A stretch of 64,000 nucleotides of DNA from Batillaria attramentaria (GCA_018292915.2 JACVVK020000453.1:462501-526500); one strand, 5' to 3'; counted from the stretch's first letter, positions 50,000 through 63,488 are shown. Program-made: numbers and translations. Notes: generated by a model not told the origin, from the letters alone.

Positions 50000-52900
50000 C
50001 TACTTGTAGCTTTTGTAGCCACTGTAGTTGCCACCCCAGTTGGAATTGCCACCGTAGCCGCCGCCGGTTCCACTGCCTCCACTCCAATAGCTGGGCTGGC
50101 CACCCCAGTTGCCGGCACCCTGGTTCCAATTACTTCCGTAGCCCTGCATCACACCAAGAGTGGTAATTTATGGGATGGGTCTACAAGACAGACCAGAGGT
50201 ACGGCTTGTAATGTGAGGCCCGACAGTATATATCCACAGTGGTGGAAAAACATGGAAAATGAGGCCTGCATGTTCAGCAAACCCTAAGATACTTAGTAAT
50301 ACAAGAAGTAGCCACAGCAAAACATTGCTTTTAACAGATTCTCGGCAAAAATAAATAAATTCAACAAAGTGTTGATATCGCAACGTTTAAAGCAGCACAT
50401 ACAGCAACGTTGTGTAAGACTAAGAGTGTGCATGTGCTGGTGGAAGTGAAAGTTGACAAGTTTACCTGGTTGTAACCAGAAGAGCCTCCCCACTGACCCT
50501 GCTGTGAGCCCCAGTTGCCCTGGTTACCCCACGAGCCCTGGTTGCCCCAGCCTTTGTTGTAGCCACCACCTCCACCGCCACCGTAATAACCACTGCCGCT
50601 ACGCTGGCCCTGCAAGCAAGACATTCAAATATGAACAGCAGCAGAACAATGTAATGCAAATGATCCTGAATTCTACACACTGATCAACTTCTTCACCACC
50701 TGTTGTCAGACCCATATCCGAAAGCTCACTATACATCACTTGTAGAAGATGTCATCACTCAACAGGAGGTCACCTACAGAACACCATTAACATCCAATAT
50801 TAATTCATTATACCTGATGGTAAAATTGACAGTATTGTGAACGGCCACATGACACAGGTGGCTAATAAAAACTAAGGAAATATGTTACTAAATACTCAAC
50901 TGACAGTTAAGATGCTTTAAACGATGAAACGAATGAAATACCTGATAGCCTCCACCGGATCTGTAACCACCAGCGCCATAACCGCCACTTCCACCTCCGT
51001 AACCACCACCACCACTTCCATACGAGCGACGGTCGTCATATCGGCTTCTGTTGTCGTAGCGTCCTCTACCACCCCTGTCCACGTATCCCCCGCGCCCACC
51101 ATAGCCTCCTGAAAACAGACAACACATCATGTTCATATATATATCCAAACTGGAGTATCAAACTATCAAGGTGGAAGTGGCTGCAAACCATGAAACTCTA
51201 AACTGTCAATAATCAAAACAAGAAAACCGCAACGGAAAGAGAGAGACTTACACAAATTACTGTTGCGCAAACAGAACTGTATGTGTATGAAACCTGTTGT
51301 CAGACCCATATCCGAAAGCTCAGTGACATCACTAGAGTACAGTGTCATCATTCAACAGGGTGTATTCACTGATTCCAAAATTAACCAGCATAAAAGAATC
51401 TCTGTTTGTGCATGTGCCAACTAATGTGTGCATCTGCCCTTTTCTTTTCTGAAAAGCATTTAGGGTTTTTGTTTTGTTTTTTAGTTTTTAAGCTATCAGT
51501 AGAAAGAAAACATTACCAGCACAATTACAAAAATTAATGCAATACTATTTTTCACATAGAACTCACCGCCTCTGTAGCCACCACCGCCGCCGCCGCGACG
51601 GTCCCTGTCAAAACCACCGCGGTAGCCTCCACGTGGACGGTAGTCTCTGTAGTCACGCCTTCCCCGATCTGACACATTACAGTGGTGCAGTCAGAGAAAT
51701 CATTTGGTTTACAAATGTATGCAATTATGCTGCCAACATATTTTGTTCCTTTTATTAGTTTTAAAATTCCTGTAGAGCTTGTACACATGAAATTTCAGAT
51801 CAAGTGTTCTGTGGCGGAACTCAAAAGACAACAAAAATGTAGTTATTGTTTCCCACCATTGATTTCAGGATCTCCACTGGAAGAATGACACCGAGTGCGG
51901 TGGAAGAACATCCAGTGCCCAAAATCCAGTGTTTTTCTATGCATTAACTTGACCTGTGTTCACCAATATCACTGACAAGGTAGCTTAATATCCTTGTCTT
52001 TCTAATAAAACCACTGGTACCAGGATTCTGTGTACAGGAAGAGACTACAACTGTTTACGAACTCAACAAGTTACCCGCTGACGAAACAGGATAAAACACT
52101 TAGTCTACTTACCTCCATAGCGACTGTCGCGGAATCGTTTCTCAGGTGGGGGCAGGAGATCACGAGCCTCTTTCTTGTACTTCTCTACCAGTTTGTCAGC
52201 CTCCTCTTTGCTCACATGTTCCTCCTCGGTGAACTCAACAGTATCGAACAGCTGTCCCACCTCCGGAAGGGTGAAGTTGGCTGTCAACACCACACCAAAT
52301 TCTCCATACAGTTTGGTTCACAATAACACAGTGTTATGGGTGATGACGGACTATATGAAGAAGGGAAATGATGATGGGGGTTGGGCTTGGGCTTTCCTTA
52401 GTGTCTATGCCTAAGGCAGGGAAAAATGCATGTGACCGGTTCTGCACTGGTTGAATAACCTCTGGGCCTAAGAATGCCTTGTGGGATGTGCTCTCGTACA
52501 TCTACAGAGATCTCTGACTTCCCCCAACTGTATACATTTTGTCCTCTTGCACTCTCTCTCTCTCTCTCTGAGACCTCAAAACACACTTGACTAGACTATT
52601 TCTGCAGCCTTCAACAGTTCCATTCAACTGGTACATTCATTTCGCTGCTTGCATTTGACTAGACCATTTCACTGGTTCAATTTGATTGGAACATTCATTT
52701 CACTGGTTACGTCTGACTAGATCATTTCACTGGTTCCATTTGACTGGAACATTCATTTCACTGGTTATGTCTGACAAGATCATTTCACTGGTTCCATTTG
52801 ACTGGAACATTCATTTCACTGGTTATGTCTGACAAGATCATTTCACTGGTTCCATTTGACTGGAACATTCATTTCACTGGTTATGTCTGACAAGATCATT

Positions 52901-55900
52901 TCACTGGTTCCATTTGACTGGAACATTCATTTCACTGGTTATGTCTGACAAGATCATTTCACTGGTTCCATTTGACCAGAACATCCATTTCACTGGTTAT
53001 GTCTGACTAGATCATTTCACTGGTTCCATTTGATTGGAACATTCATTTCACTGGTTATGGCTGAACAGATCATTTCACTGGTTCCTTTTAACTGAATCAT
53101 TCATTGTACTGGTTAGATCTGACAGGAACACTCATTGCACTGGTTATGCTTGACTGAAGCATTCACACCGCTGGCCATATTCGACTGACGCAATCATTTC
53201 ATGGCAACTTTTGCAGTGTTCCTCTCTTCATCCCATCCACAAGTCAAATCACTTAACCACTGGTTATCCAACTTCCAAAATTCAAATCAGGATATGTTTG
53301 AAAATCAAATACACGTCTTGGCTGAGAAAACTTCACGTACAATCAAAAACTAAACTCCTCCAAATCGGCAAGTACTACATTAATATGGGTCAGCACCAAC
53401 AACTGCTTTACAGCATGAGGTCTCTTGGTGTCAAGTTCTGTACCATCATATATGCAAAACAGCTCAACTGTCAACTTGCAATTTGTCGTGCTAGTGCCTG
53501 GTTAGAAATTACAGAAAGCCTTCATGTTGCTTACGCATGCGCCAGTGTTGTTATTCCAGTTCATGATCTTGGGGTATGATGGTGGTGTCTGTCTCATCCA
53601 AGAGTAAAATCACTGTGTGTGTGTGTGTGGGGGGGCTCATAACAAAACTCTAGCATTTCCTGAATCTTTTCCTGAGAATAGTGAGATGAGATCATCTTGA
53701 CGATGACGTAAAAAGAGAGTGTAAATGCCATCAAACTTAAGGCTATCATGAAACTACTAGCGCTAGGACTTTGGGAATGGAGTGACTGATGAGAAAATGG
53801 AAATGGAGACGAGTAGTTTATGACAACTAATGACCATCTCAATCATTATGCATGAGTTAAATAAAAGTAGAAAATAATAACGCATATATACATAAGAAAC
53901 AACAAAAATTACACTCACATACGCACAGACATAACGCTCAACCAACAAAACCAGAACGCAAGATGTTACTGAAAACGGTCGTAACAGCGAAAACACAATG
54001 GTAATAACAGCGACTAGGATTCCTTCCCCCAAGTGATAAGAATCTTGTGGCAGATGGTGTATTTTTCAGGTGCAAGATGACTGACTTTCGAGCGAGTAAT
54101 TTTTCTGTGGTGGTAACAGGTTTTGAAGAATGGCATGACTGCAGAGGAGACACAAACTGTAAACAAGCTACGGCTGGAATGCAGGGATAACGTGCAGACT
54201 GTAAAAGGCGAGAAAAGCAACTGGTTGATATGTGAACGACTTGTCAACTACAATACACAAGGCTGGATCAGTCGCTCTGGACTGAGAGAAGAAAACAATC
54301 GTACCCGGTGCCAGTCGCCAGAGAAGCATCCTACCTTTCATCTCAAGAACAGCATTTTCTGGTATCTCTTTCCCTTCTTCCTTCTCTCTTTTCTCAACCC
54401 GGCTTTTGAACTCCTCCTCGGTGGGCACAACCACCACTGCCTTGCGTTGAAAACCTTCGAAAGGCTGCATTTTACGTCGTCGGGCAGATGCATACACATT
54501 TGTCTAGCGGGGTGACAAAATACAAAACAAATTCGTGAGTATTGAGATCCAATATCGGCAGCGCTCTGTGCCAACAAACATTTTACTTGTCGATTGGGCG
54601 TATCATGCCGAGCAAATTTGCCTTTGCATTTTAAGGCGAATCTCAGGGCATCTGCAACATACTGCAAGAATAGAAGTCGTTACATCCTTGGTGTCATTTC
54701 CACTTGCTGTCTCCTGTGACTGATCCACTCTGCCTCTTCTCTGTGCCATTCTTCTGTGTTCCTTTTTTTTCCACCCGTTCCTCGATGAACCGACACAATA
54801 CATACCTTGTTCTAATCCAATGCAGCTGAAATGCAACTGTGGCAGTTAACGAGAATGTCAACACACAAAACTTACCTGCAAGCTATAATTAGGAAGCCAA
54901 ATTAGGGAACATCAAAAAAATGATAACAACCTTGTCCCACAGTGTATGCCCTAATCTACCAGTGCACTACAAGGGGTTTAACCCACCCTCCCCCTGTTTA
55001 GCTTCCCATCAAAAGACGTCAGTCAAATGCCTGTTCATCATCTGTGCAGCAAGTAGTGGTGAAGCAATAAAAACATCAGGCAATTTAAGCAAGTCATATG
55101 TATCATCAACATCACAGTCATCGTAAACATCATCATGGCCAATATTGCTCATCCATGCCAATCCTTTGCAGAAAATCAATGCAATCCTTTAAATCCATCC
55201 ATACAACAATTCCAAGAGTTGAAAACAGCATTCATTCAAAACTCCTATACTGCCTTTCAATTAAAGCATGTTGCTGTCGTCGTGTCCGATCCCAAGCAAT
55301 GGCAGCCACTCAGCTCAGAGACAGAGGATCAAATCTTCATTAATGGTGTATCATTGTACAGATTCCTTTTGACATTGCAGCACCCCACTTGCGAATTTCC
55401 ACTTGCGACCCACCCAACCCACCCCTTTAGTTTGATGTTCCCCCCTTCTAACCTGTCAGTATGGTGGCACTCACCTCCAGGACTTGTGGGTGCAGCAGCC
55501 AATGACACTCATGTTAATACTCACCTGCTCAATGTTGCAAGTAATGGAGGATGTCAGCAGACACTGACAGACATGAACCCATTAGTATCACATGTGATGA
55601 TCTGAGCATTTCTGAGTTCTCACAGCATTCAACATCCTTCCTGTCAGTTTTACTACTACGGCCACTGTCTGAGCATGGAAATTGCACTGACCATGTAACA
55701 CTTAGTGACTTACTCACCCAACGACTTGTACATGTATACATGTACATACACCACTTTGGAACTTTGGTTTATTGTCAATGTCCGTTACTGCCCAAGCAAG
55801 CACAACAAACTGACTATACTACATGCGTACATCTCTATTCAACAAGGAGCTGAAAACACAAGATGTCAGCCAAATTTTTTCATGATACCGAGTACTGCTG

Positions 55901-58900
55901 GTGTAAGTGTATCACTGCTATCAGTAAGGCAATAAAGACGTACATCTGGGCAAACTTCAGACCATACTAATAGTTATTACTAAATGTGAGCCACGATGAA
56001 GGTCTCCTCGCCTTCAAGTACATTCTCCTGTCTTACAGAATACAGTTGAAACCTTTGTCATCACGTTTCAGAGAGAATAGTCAATACCCTTGATAAACAC
56101 ACTGGCAGTCACACCTTTCAATTCCATCCATTCTCTAACTGTAGTGTAAGATGTGCGTAAGACTACAAATACAACGCCCCCCACCCCCCTCCCTTGAAAG
56201 GGAACACGAGCTCTTTAGGTGTTTACAGCCGAAAATCAGCTATGTAGCTACTTTTGACCATGTTGATAAGTGAAAGTAACTTTCCAAGTTCTGTAGCATT
56301 ACCCGTACCTCTCTGAACACTTACCTATTTAAGTAAGCCAGCATTAGCCCACAACTCCACAAAACCACCTCACAGCCATTAAAGAAAGAATGGCTTTGTC
56401 ATAGCCGACTTACCAGTGTCCTGATACAGTTATCTACATGATAAGCCCAGTGTGAAAACTGCAACAGATCATCATGCAGTTGCACCCACATTCCATTCAT
56501 GCCTGTCTTCAAGGTAGACCTCTCGTGACCGTGGCAGATTTTATTCCCTGGTAGTTCATATTCAAAAGACACATCCAAACTCTGGCTGTGTAATTTACTA
56601 ACTATAAGACCATCTCTCAGTCTCACAAACTCAGTTCCTATTCGTCTGCTGCACGACCCATTCAAATAACATTTACTTTGAGTGTGAGTACTTTATAGTC
56701 AAAATACTTCTTGGCTGACACCCGACGTAACATGCTGGCACAGCCGTCAACTTCCTCAGTTCCTGACAATCTGATACTTGTCCAGTAAACATGCCATAAT
56801 TAAATCATTTGCTTAAACTCCAAAAACACAGTACAGTTGTAAACTCTCCAAAATTCTGCTTACTGACTGCTTCTCAACACCTTAACCACAAAGCCCGACA
56901 ACCAAACACCCTATCCAACTGCCTCCTCATCAACCTCAAGCAGTCGAGTGTGCGACACCTCCAGCCTCTCCTTATGAACTTTCAAACACAGTTCATTGTA
57001 CTTACGATCAAAGTTGCAACCCCTTTAATAACTCTGCCTTAGCATTTACAGAAGAGTAAAACCACTTCAAGAGAAACCACAGTTCATGATTAAACACTGC
57101 TAGGCAAAATCTAATTCTTCCCTCCTGGTTCTCAACAGTACAATGGAATGGGACCCTTTTCAAACTACATCTTTTCACCTGAAGAGCAGGATCAAAAGAA
57201 AAAGAGGTCCATGTCTGCTGACTGCAACATCCTCCAATACACATTTTCGCACCACAGCTACTCACCTGAATAGTCCGAACGCATCAAATGAACAATGGGT
57301 AACACTTCATTGGAAAATTATAATACAAGATACAAACTGGACAAATGAACAGAAATGCAACACCCTACCTGGTCCAGGATGTAGTTGTGCTTTTTGCGGG
57401 CCGCAATCTCAATCATGCGATTGAGACACTTGGTTGCCTTGTCAATGAGGACATCCCAACGGCCACTGTAGTTCTTCTTTCTGGGCAGACCCATCACCTG
57501 TTCCACAGACAGTCATAAGCAGAGTTCAGGCATTGGATTCTCACTTCATTACTTCTGCACGCCTAACGGCAAAGATCCAGCTACCATGTGCATAAAAACT
57601 TTAAACAGGAAAAGAATCTTACTGTTGACCTACTCCCAACAAGTCCAAACAACTGTCCGTACCTTCATTTTGTCAATGATGTTGTTTGTGCCAAGGACAA
57701 CGTATTTCTTGTCTGGGTTGCCTGCTGCATGTTTCTCTGCCCAGTAAGTTTTTCCTGCACCCGGCAGCCCCACCATCATGATGATCTGAAAAAGGACAGA
57801 GACAACAAACAGAAATTTAATTGCCATCTTTACCATCTAAGGACAGCTGCATTTATTCAGTACAGACTAATGCTGACAAAGTGATATGAATCGGGGAAAA
57901 CTGCACAGTTGTTTTTAGAGAGTGACCATAGACTACTTGTAAGTCACTAAGCGTAACCAGCAGACAACCTCTTGAAAACTTTATCATGCAAGGCATTGTC
58001 TTGCTGTTTTTCTTTACTTCTTCTGAGTTTTTTGGGGTGTGTGTGTGTTTGTGTTTTTTGCCAAAGTTTTTAATACACTGAAGACACTACAGCCATAATT
58101 ATGCTGGTGTAAACGTTGTGGTGCCCATCTCTAAAATACTGTTTCTTTAAGTGTCAAGTTCAGTATTCTACACCAACACCAAACACTGCAAATGATAAGG
58201 ACATAATGAAAATCATCATTCATCTTCACTTACTTCACAGTCCTCTTTTGTGGCGGGTGGTGTTGAACCACGCACTCTCTCCTCTTCCGGGACAGTCTCC
58301 AGAAAAGCATAGCCTTCTTTCAGAGGAAAATAGGGTTCTTCCTGCAAACACACAAAATATTCCTGAGAATTTGCTTTCTTTGATGTGTGAAATGAAAACC
58401 AACAAGTCATGAAAACAAATTAGAACCAAGGAAGACCACAGAGATTGAACCTTCCCACTTGTTACTTTCACTGCACACACTACCTAATGCAGCACATAAC
58501 CCCTCCCTTACCAGTTTCCTATTTATTTTCCACAGGAACTGAAAGGTACACGCCCTCTCAGCACATATTACAAACAAAAAGGATGGTCATTTTACCTTAG
58601 CACCAAAGTTGCACTCAAACTCTGTGTTCTTGGTCAGGATGTGAGGGAACAGGGCTTTGTCCTCCAGTTTCTCCTTCTCCACCTCGAAACACGTTCCCAG
58701 ATCAGTCCCATTCTTGGAGTAGGACATCACCACAGGGTCACTGTCCAGGTCCTGAAAAATTGCAAATGTGTCTTAGTCATATTCTGGTATTTCAAATCAC
58801 TCAGAGATAAAACAATTTTAATTTCATGAATTAAAGTATCCCCCAAGTCAATTTTAGGAATATAATCCAAGTGGTCTTATAATACAGTTTCAGTTGTAAC

Positions 58901-61900
58901 CCCCCCCCCCACCCCCCACCCCCCCCCCCCCCCAAAAAAAAAAATTTGCAACCCCATTCTTCCTGAAATCGAACAAGATCTTTACCAGGTAAGCAGTGAT
59001 GACATCGCCAGCAGTGAAGCTCTCGCCGTAGTCTTTGAACTGACACTCTGTAGATGCTTTGCCAGTTCCACCATAACCATAGGACAGAGCCTCTTCACCT
59101 AAACAGGAAAAAAAACCCCCAAAAAACCCTGAGTGCAACAGCATACATTTGAACTGATTTAAGCAAATTCTAAATACTGCAAAGCACAAGTGTCTTACGA
59201 GGGACAATCAGGTGTAGATCACACACATCTGTGCGTCGTTTATACAGAGACTTCAGAACCTGTGGTAGAAATTTTCAGGCCGTACATCACTGATTTTACA
59301 AAATGACCCTCTAAAGTTTGACAGAGAGGGTCAGAGTGACCGTCAGCTTTGGAAGCTGTGAGGAGCACTGTTAGACTGAAAAGCAGATCAATAAATTGTA
59401 CAAATGAGATCTGCACACACACAAGCACTCACCCCACAAATCATCAAAACACGACCGCTTTCGACAATTGATTTTACCCCCGATAAAAACACTGCAGTTA
59501 CTTTCTTGGTTGAAGAAAGCACCGATTTCTCCCTATCAGTATCACCAGGTGTAACTTACCAAGCTGTAGACTGGAGTCATCCACTGACCAGCCAACACGC
59601 AAAACATGGGGATTGGTCTCATCAGATGGCAAGTGGTCCACGTTCAAGTTCTCCAGCAGCTGGAGACAAGAACAAATGAGAATAAATTCCAAACGCACCA
59701 GCTAAAAACTCAGTGAAATGTGCATACACCAAATACCAGTTTAACAACATCCACCACCTGAATGTCTGCTTTGGAAACTAAAACACAACAGAGCAATACA
59801 ATTATACACAGACACGGCAATGATCCGGCACATTTGACCCAAACTGACCTTGACTTCATATGCAACTTTTCCGGACTTGACGCCGAACATTGCCCGAGCA
59901 CCAGCCCACATGAAGGCAAAACCCTCCACAGTCAGAGGGTGGGCCTTCACACCTTCATCTTTAATGCGAAGGTTCAGGTCACAGTTATCTGCGCGACATG
60001 GAGAACAAAAGGTGAACATCTTGATAGAACAACCACACAAGCCGTTGCTCTCTCATGTAAAGAGAAAAACTGAAATACATTTCTGTTTTGTCGTAAGCTA
60101 AGGAACTGACATTTGGCGATATTATTGATGGAGTAATTTGGACTTAAAGTTACGATGCTAACTCAAGTTGTGTTCTTTTTAACTTTACCAGATTTTACCA
60201 GTATCTGCACATGACAGAATATTCAAAAACACCCACAAAAGAAAACTTGTGACTTACATCTGTCAAGCTGGAAGGAAGTGACCGTTTCCCAGGCGCAGTC
60301 ATCCATTTCCACCTTGCGGATGGGGGGACTGCGGCTGCGCCTGCCAAAAATCAAGCGGAACAGTCAAACTATTTGCATTCCCTATGACAGATCCAGTAAG
60401 GTATGGGTACATTTCCCACCCACTCCATCTGTTCATCTAAAGTCAATGTGTGTGAGCGTGATGTCACTTCAATAATGTAAACAAACAAGGAATCACACTG
60501 ATCTGCAAATCTGAGAACATCTTACTTTTGACAGTGGCTGCAGATGCCACTTAAAACGCTTAGGTTTCCAATCTAACAGTCGTCAATGTACTGCCTCCAT
60601 ACCTCAAAAGCAGACGAAGTAAACTGTAATCAACTCTAAATGTAATACCTTCTCTCCCTGGAGTGTGACCGACGCCCTCTGTGACGTTCTCTGGAGCGTG
60701 AGCGTGATCGTGACCGCTTTCTCTTTGTTCCTTTGTCTTCTGTAACAAGAGTGATACAGAACTGAGAAACATGTTCACACTCACAGTAACAAACCAGAAT
60801 TCACATTTCACAGCTAAGCCAAACAAACAGGTACCTAGACAGAAACCACTATTGAGCACAGAAATTCAGAAATTATTGTTTACCAAAAAAAAAAAAAAAA
60901 AAAAAGGGGGGGGGGGGGGAGAGCAGACTTAACAAGATTTTTCACAACCACACATGCTCAAACTGGCACCTCAAGAGTTTAAACGGAATAATGTTGAAGC
61001 TTACCTTGCCCCTCGTCATCCTGTGAAGTTTCGTCTATGGTTTTGAACTCCTCCCCCAGCTCGTCGGGCATCTCCGCATCTTCCTCCCCTTCAGCAGGCG
61101 CATCACCACCAGGACCTTCCCCGTTTTCTGCGCTCTGCTCCTCTGTTGCTGCCTGGTCTCCAGCGGCAGCAGCAGCAGGCTCTTCCGTGGCTGCTGGCTC
61201 TTCTGCTGCAGGTGTCTCCTCTTCCCCTGCAGCTGCTTCCTCGCCGTCGCCTCCCTCTTCTTCCTCATCCACATCTTCTGCTTCTACTACCTGATACTGC
61301 AAGACAGAAGGTTGTATGGATTTAGTGATTTGTGTTAAAACCACATATAGAAAAAAAGAGGACACAGTGCAGGACTGCAATTAGATGAAATAAAAAAAAA
61401 GCCAGCATATGAAACCATAATAAAGAGAAAATTGAGACAATTTAATCTGCTAAAATCAAAAATCTGATCGTGATAAGTACTGACCAAGCAATCGCTACTT
61501 TTATACTTCCTATGCAGTTGTAAACTATTTGACAGACGGAAGCAACCTTCGAAGCTAAACATGATCCCTTTGGACCAAACACAATACATGAATAAATTTA
61601 TGTAGGTAAAACTGTTTTCCCATTCACAGGAAAAAGCTTTCAGGTGTATTAAGAATGAATTAAACCATTGACAACATACATATTTCTGAAGATTAAAGAA
61701 TGTGAAACATGAAACAGACACAAAACAAGATTAACATACATCTTCTTCTTCGCCATCATCCCCTACTTCTTCCGCCTCCTCTGCTTCTTCAGCCTCTTCC
61801 ACCTCCGCCGCTTCTGTTCGAACAACAAACTCTGAGAGGCACTGTTCAACCACATGCATCTCATGAACATGACTCTTAAGACTACCACATGTATTAAATG

Positions 61901-62550
61901 ACACAGGTTACCTACATCAGTAAATGGATGCACAGTCTGTCAGTGTCTAGTGTCATCATGCGTGTGTAATGTGATTGCGTTTTGTGTTTTTTTTTCTTAA
62001 ATCAAAATTTATACCACTGTTCATTAATCTTATGATTATGTTGTGGTTTTGCCAGGGTTGATTGTCTGACAGGTTTTCGCGAAACTACAATCAATCCTTG
62101 TGTCATAAAGTTTCAACATCATCATCACTCTACTCCGACATCTCAAGTCCAACGTCAAACGATCAAACCGATGTCCACTAAGCTACCGTGAGCACAAGGG
62201 AACCCACGCCACATTCAGCTTCCGGTCAAAAACTAGGTCACGAGTACCTGCATTCTTCACCGATTACTACCAACGAAATGAGAATTGTTATCAAGGTGCA
62301 ATGCCAATAACAATGCCTAAGACGACCCATGCCCTGCAAATTTGCCTAATAAATCCGAGAATGATCAAAAGCTGTAATGCCGTTAGTACAGAAAATCGTG
62401 AAGACACTTACCACCTCCTGTCTCTTGATTTAACGCTTCTTTCAACCTTTCCACAAGTACAGCTTTGACTCCTTTCGTATCTAAACCCCTTGCTTTGAGC
62501 TCATCCCGAAGTTCTGTAACTTTAAGCTTATCAGGATCGATTGCACTCAT
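50000..62550 (-). CDS. HNRNPU: HNRNPU-type nuclear ribonucleoprotein, complete
   Basis: Nuclear RNA- and matrix-attachment-DNA-binding protein. Coding exons, 5' to 3': 62550-62412, 61813-61740, 61296-61005, 60739-60649, 60340-60258, 59988-59849, 59659-59560, 59098-58986, 58751-58596, 58341-58234, 57785-57663, 57497-57369, 54503-54335, 52280-52113, 51668-51567, 51108-50942, 50609-50466, 50143-50000. Total 813 codons; the human protein is about 825. Residues 5-42 are a SAP domain ([20 protein letters not shown]), 47-170 an acidic Ala/Glu/Pro-rich region, and 170-210 RS/RR-rich. SPRY spans about 215-400. A P-loop, [10 protein letters not shown], starts near 437, followed by RWDVLIDKA and HNYILDQTNV. 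The tail from about 628 is RGG and Gly/Tyr/Asn-rich. I chose ATG 62550; an in-frame ATG at 62616 would add 22 residues before the SAP domain. Synteny with EFCAB2 favours HNRNPU over the UL1/UL2 paralogs. Confidence 0.93.
50699..50766 (-). ncRNA. Box C/D snoRNA-like sequence, copy 2
   Basis: On the minus strand: terminal stem CCTGTTG/CAACAGG, C box GTGATGA (50758-50752), internal C'-like GTGATGT, and D box CTGA (50709-50706). The stretch just before the D box, GAGCTTTCGGATATGGGT, is identical to copy 1, as expected for a guide. It lies in the HNRNPU intron 50610-50941, with its 3' end 89 nt before the acceptor and in the host orientation. Confidence 0.8.
51293..51359 (-). ncRNA. Box C/D snoRNA-like sequence, copy 1
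   Basis: On the minus strand: terminal stem CCTGTTG/CAACAGG, C box ATGATGA (51351-51345), C'-like GTGATGT, and D box CTGA (51303-51300), with the 18-nt guide-like stretch shared with copy 2. The sequence between the C box and the guide differs between copies, which is the divergence pattern expected of snoRNA paralogs. HNRNPU intron 51109-51566. Confidence 0.82.
52620..53190. repeat. 29/58-bp minisatellite
   Basis: Two related half-units, CATTTCACTGGTTCCATTTG(ACTGGAA) and CATTTCACTGGTTATGTCTG(ACAAGAT), alternate to give a 58-bp period (anchors 52773, 52831, 52889). Edges are degenerate. Lies in the HNRNPU intron 52281-54334. Confidence 0.9.
54504..57368 (-). other. Large HNRNPU intron, no nested gene seen
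   Basis: The longest HNRNPU intron (2865 bp). Open frames inside are short and unconvincing, and no clear mobile element was recognised. Confidence 0.5.
58901..58944 (+). repeat. Poly-C then poly-A composite tract
   Basis: C-rich run followed by an A run in an HNRNPU intron, about 40 bp from the donor of the exon ending at 58986. Confidence 0.85.
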
Positions 62551-63251
62551 TTTGTTGCATGAAAAAAACAAAGACGCCACAAACAATCCTTCGTCCACAG
62601 CACAAATGGCCGGCACAAATTATACGCATGCGTCCAGGTTTTTCAAAACGAGCACCGGCAAATAGATGCACAACGTACGACTAGCAAACAAATCACTTCG
62701 ATAATTCATAATCAGTATCAACAACACTGTGCTACAGACCAAAGCTTTAATTTATGCACATTCAACAATTTCTCATCTGTAAAATACCTCTTATAAGTTA
62801 ATGGAAATCATTTTTCTCGGTGTATGACAGCTCAGCCGGGTGCCAGATCCGGCCCGGCAGTGAACCAAAGGGGAGAACCAACAAACTAATAGTCTGTTTC
62901 GATCGAAACCATGAATTGACAATACATTGTTAGGAAAATATTATAACTGAACTGTTTATGCGAGTATGTGAGGAAAAGTTTGATGCATGTATGTGTGTAC
63001 TTATTATTTTATTATAGTTCTCTATGTGATACTTTCAGTTATTATCCAGTTAAACTTTTTAATCCTTATAAGACTTTTTGATATACCCTTTAGTTTTCTG
63101 AGAGGTAATATTACAAGAGAAAGGCGTCGGTACATTTTTATTTGAATTTGACTGTAATGGTGTTGGAAACACTTGTTCTTTTAATTTTCTTCTTGACCTC
63201 ATAAAGGTCACGCGAGACTTCACAGCCAATGTAGCAACGCTTATAAACAAC
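62551..63251. promoter_or_regulatory. Divergent promoter region between HNRNPU and EFCAB2
   Basis: About 700 bp separate the two start codons. On the HNRNPU side there is a near-palindromic ACGCATGCGT motif at about 62623-62632, NRF1-like. On the EFCAB2 side there is a CCAAT box (AGCCAAT at about 63224) followed by GTAGCAAC, which resembles one half of the X-box used by RFX factors at ciliary genes. Motif calls are by eye and tentative. Confidence 0.55.
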
Positions 63252-63488
63252 ATGGCGGACACCACGGAGCAAAAAGAGGGTGCAGGTAAAGAGTGAACTA
63301 TGTGTACAGCGTTTTCATTGTTCCGCTATAAACTGTTGTTTTGTTGTCCTCGGAGATAACATTAAGCAGCAGGTTGCTTACCTGTGTTACTGTTTTGTTG
63401 CAGATTCTATGATAGCAGACATCCAGAAGAAAATCACTGATGCGTTCGATATCTTTGACCATGAATCCAACAAGACAGTTGACGTTAG
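63252..63488 (+). CDS. EFCAB2: EFCAB2/DRC8, first two exons only
   Basis: Subunit of the nexin-dynein regulatory complex in motile cilia, in the calmodulin-like EF-hand family. Exon 1 is 63252-63285 (MADTTEQKEGA), with donor G|GTAAAG. Exon 2 is 63404-63488 and encodes DSMIADIQKKITDAFDIFDH, then ESNKTVDVR, with donor AG|GTACTA. The pattern of a helix followed by FDIFDHESNKTVDV is the start of the first EF-hand and matches the known N-terminus of EFCAB2 closely. The rest lies beyond the right edge. It is divergent from HNRNPU. Confidence 0.9.

Noticed and set aside
49898..50287. 129-residue plus-strand frame rich in Ala/Val/Thr
   Set aside because: Antisense shadow of the Gly/Tyr-rich last HNRNPU exon.
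53211..53579. 122-residue open frame on the plus strand
   Set aside because: Within an HNRNPU intron next to the minisatellite, with no domain signature or plausible splice context.
62551..62616. Upstream in-frame ATG for HNRNPU giving 22 extra residues
   Set aside because: The extension is Cys/Phe-rich and unlike the short N-terminus before SAP domains. ATG 62550 gives [18 protein letters not shown], the expected start.
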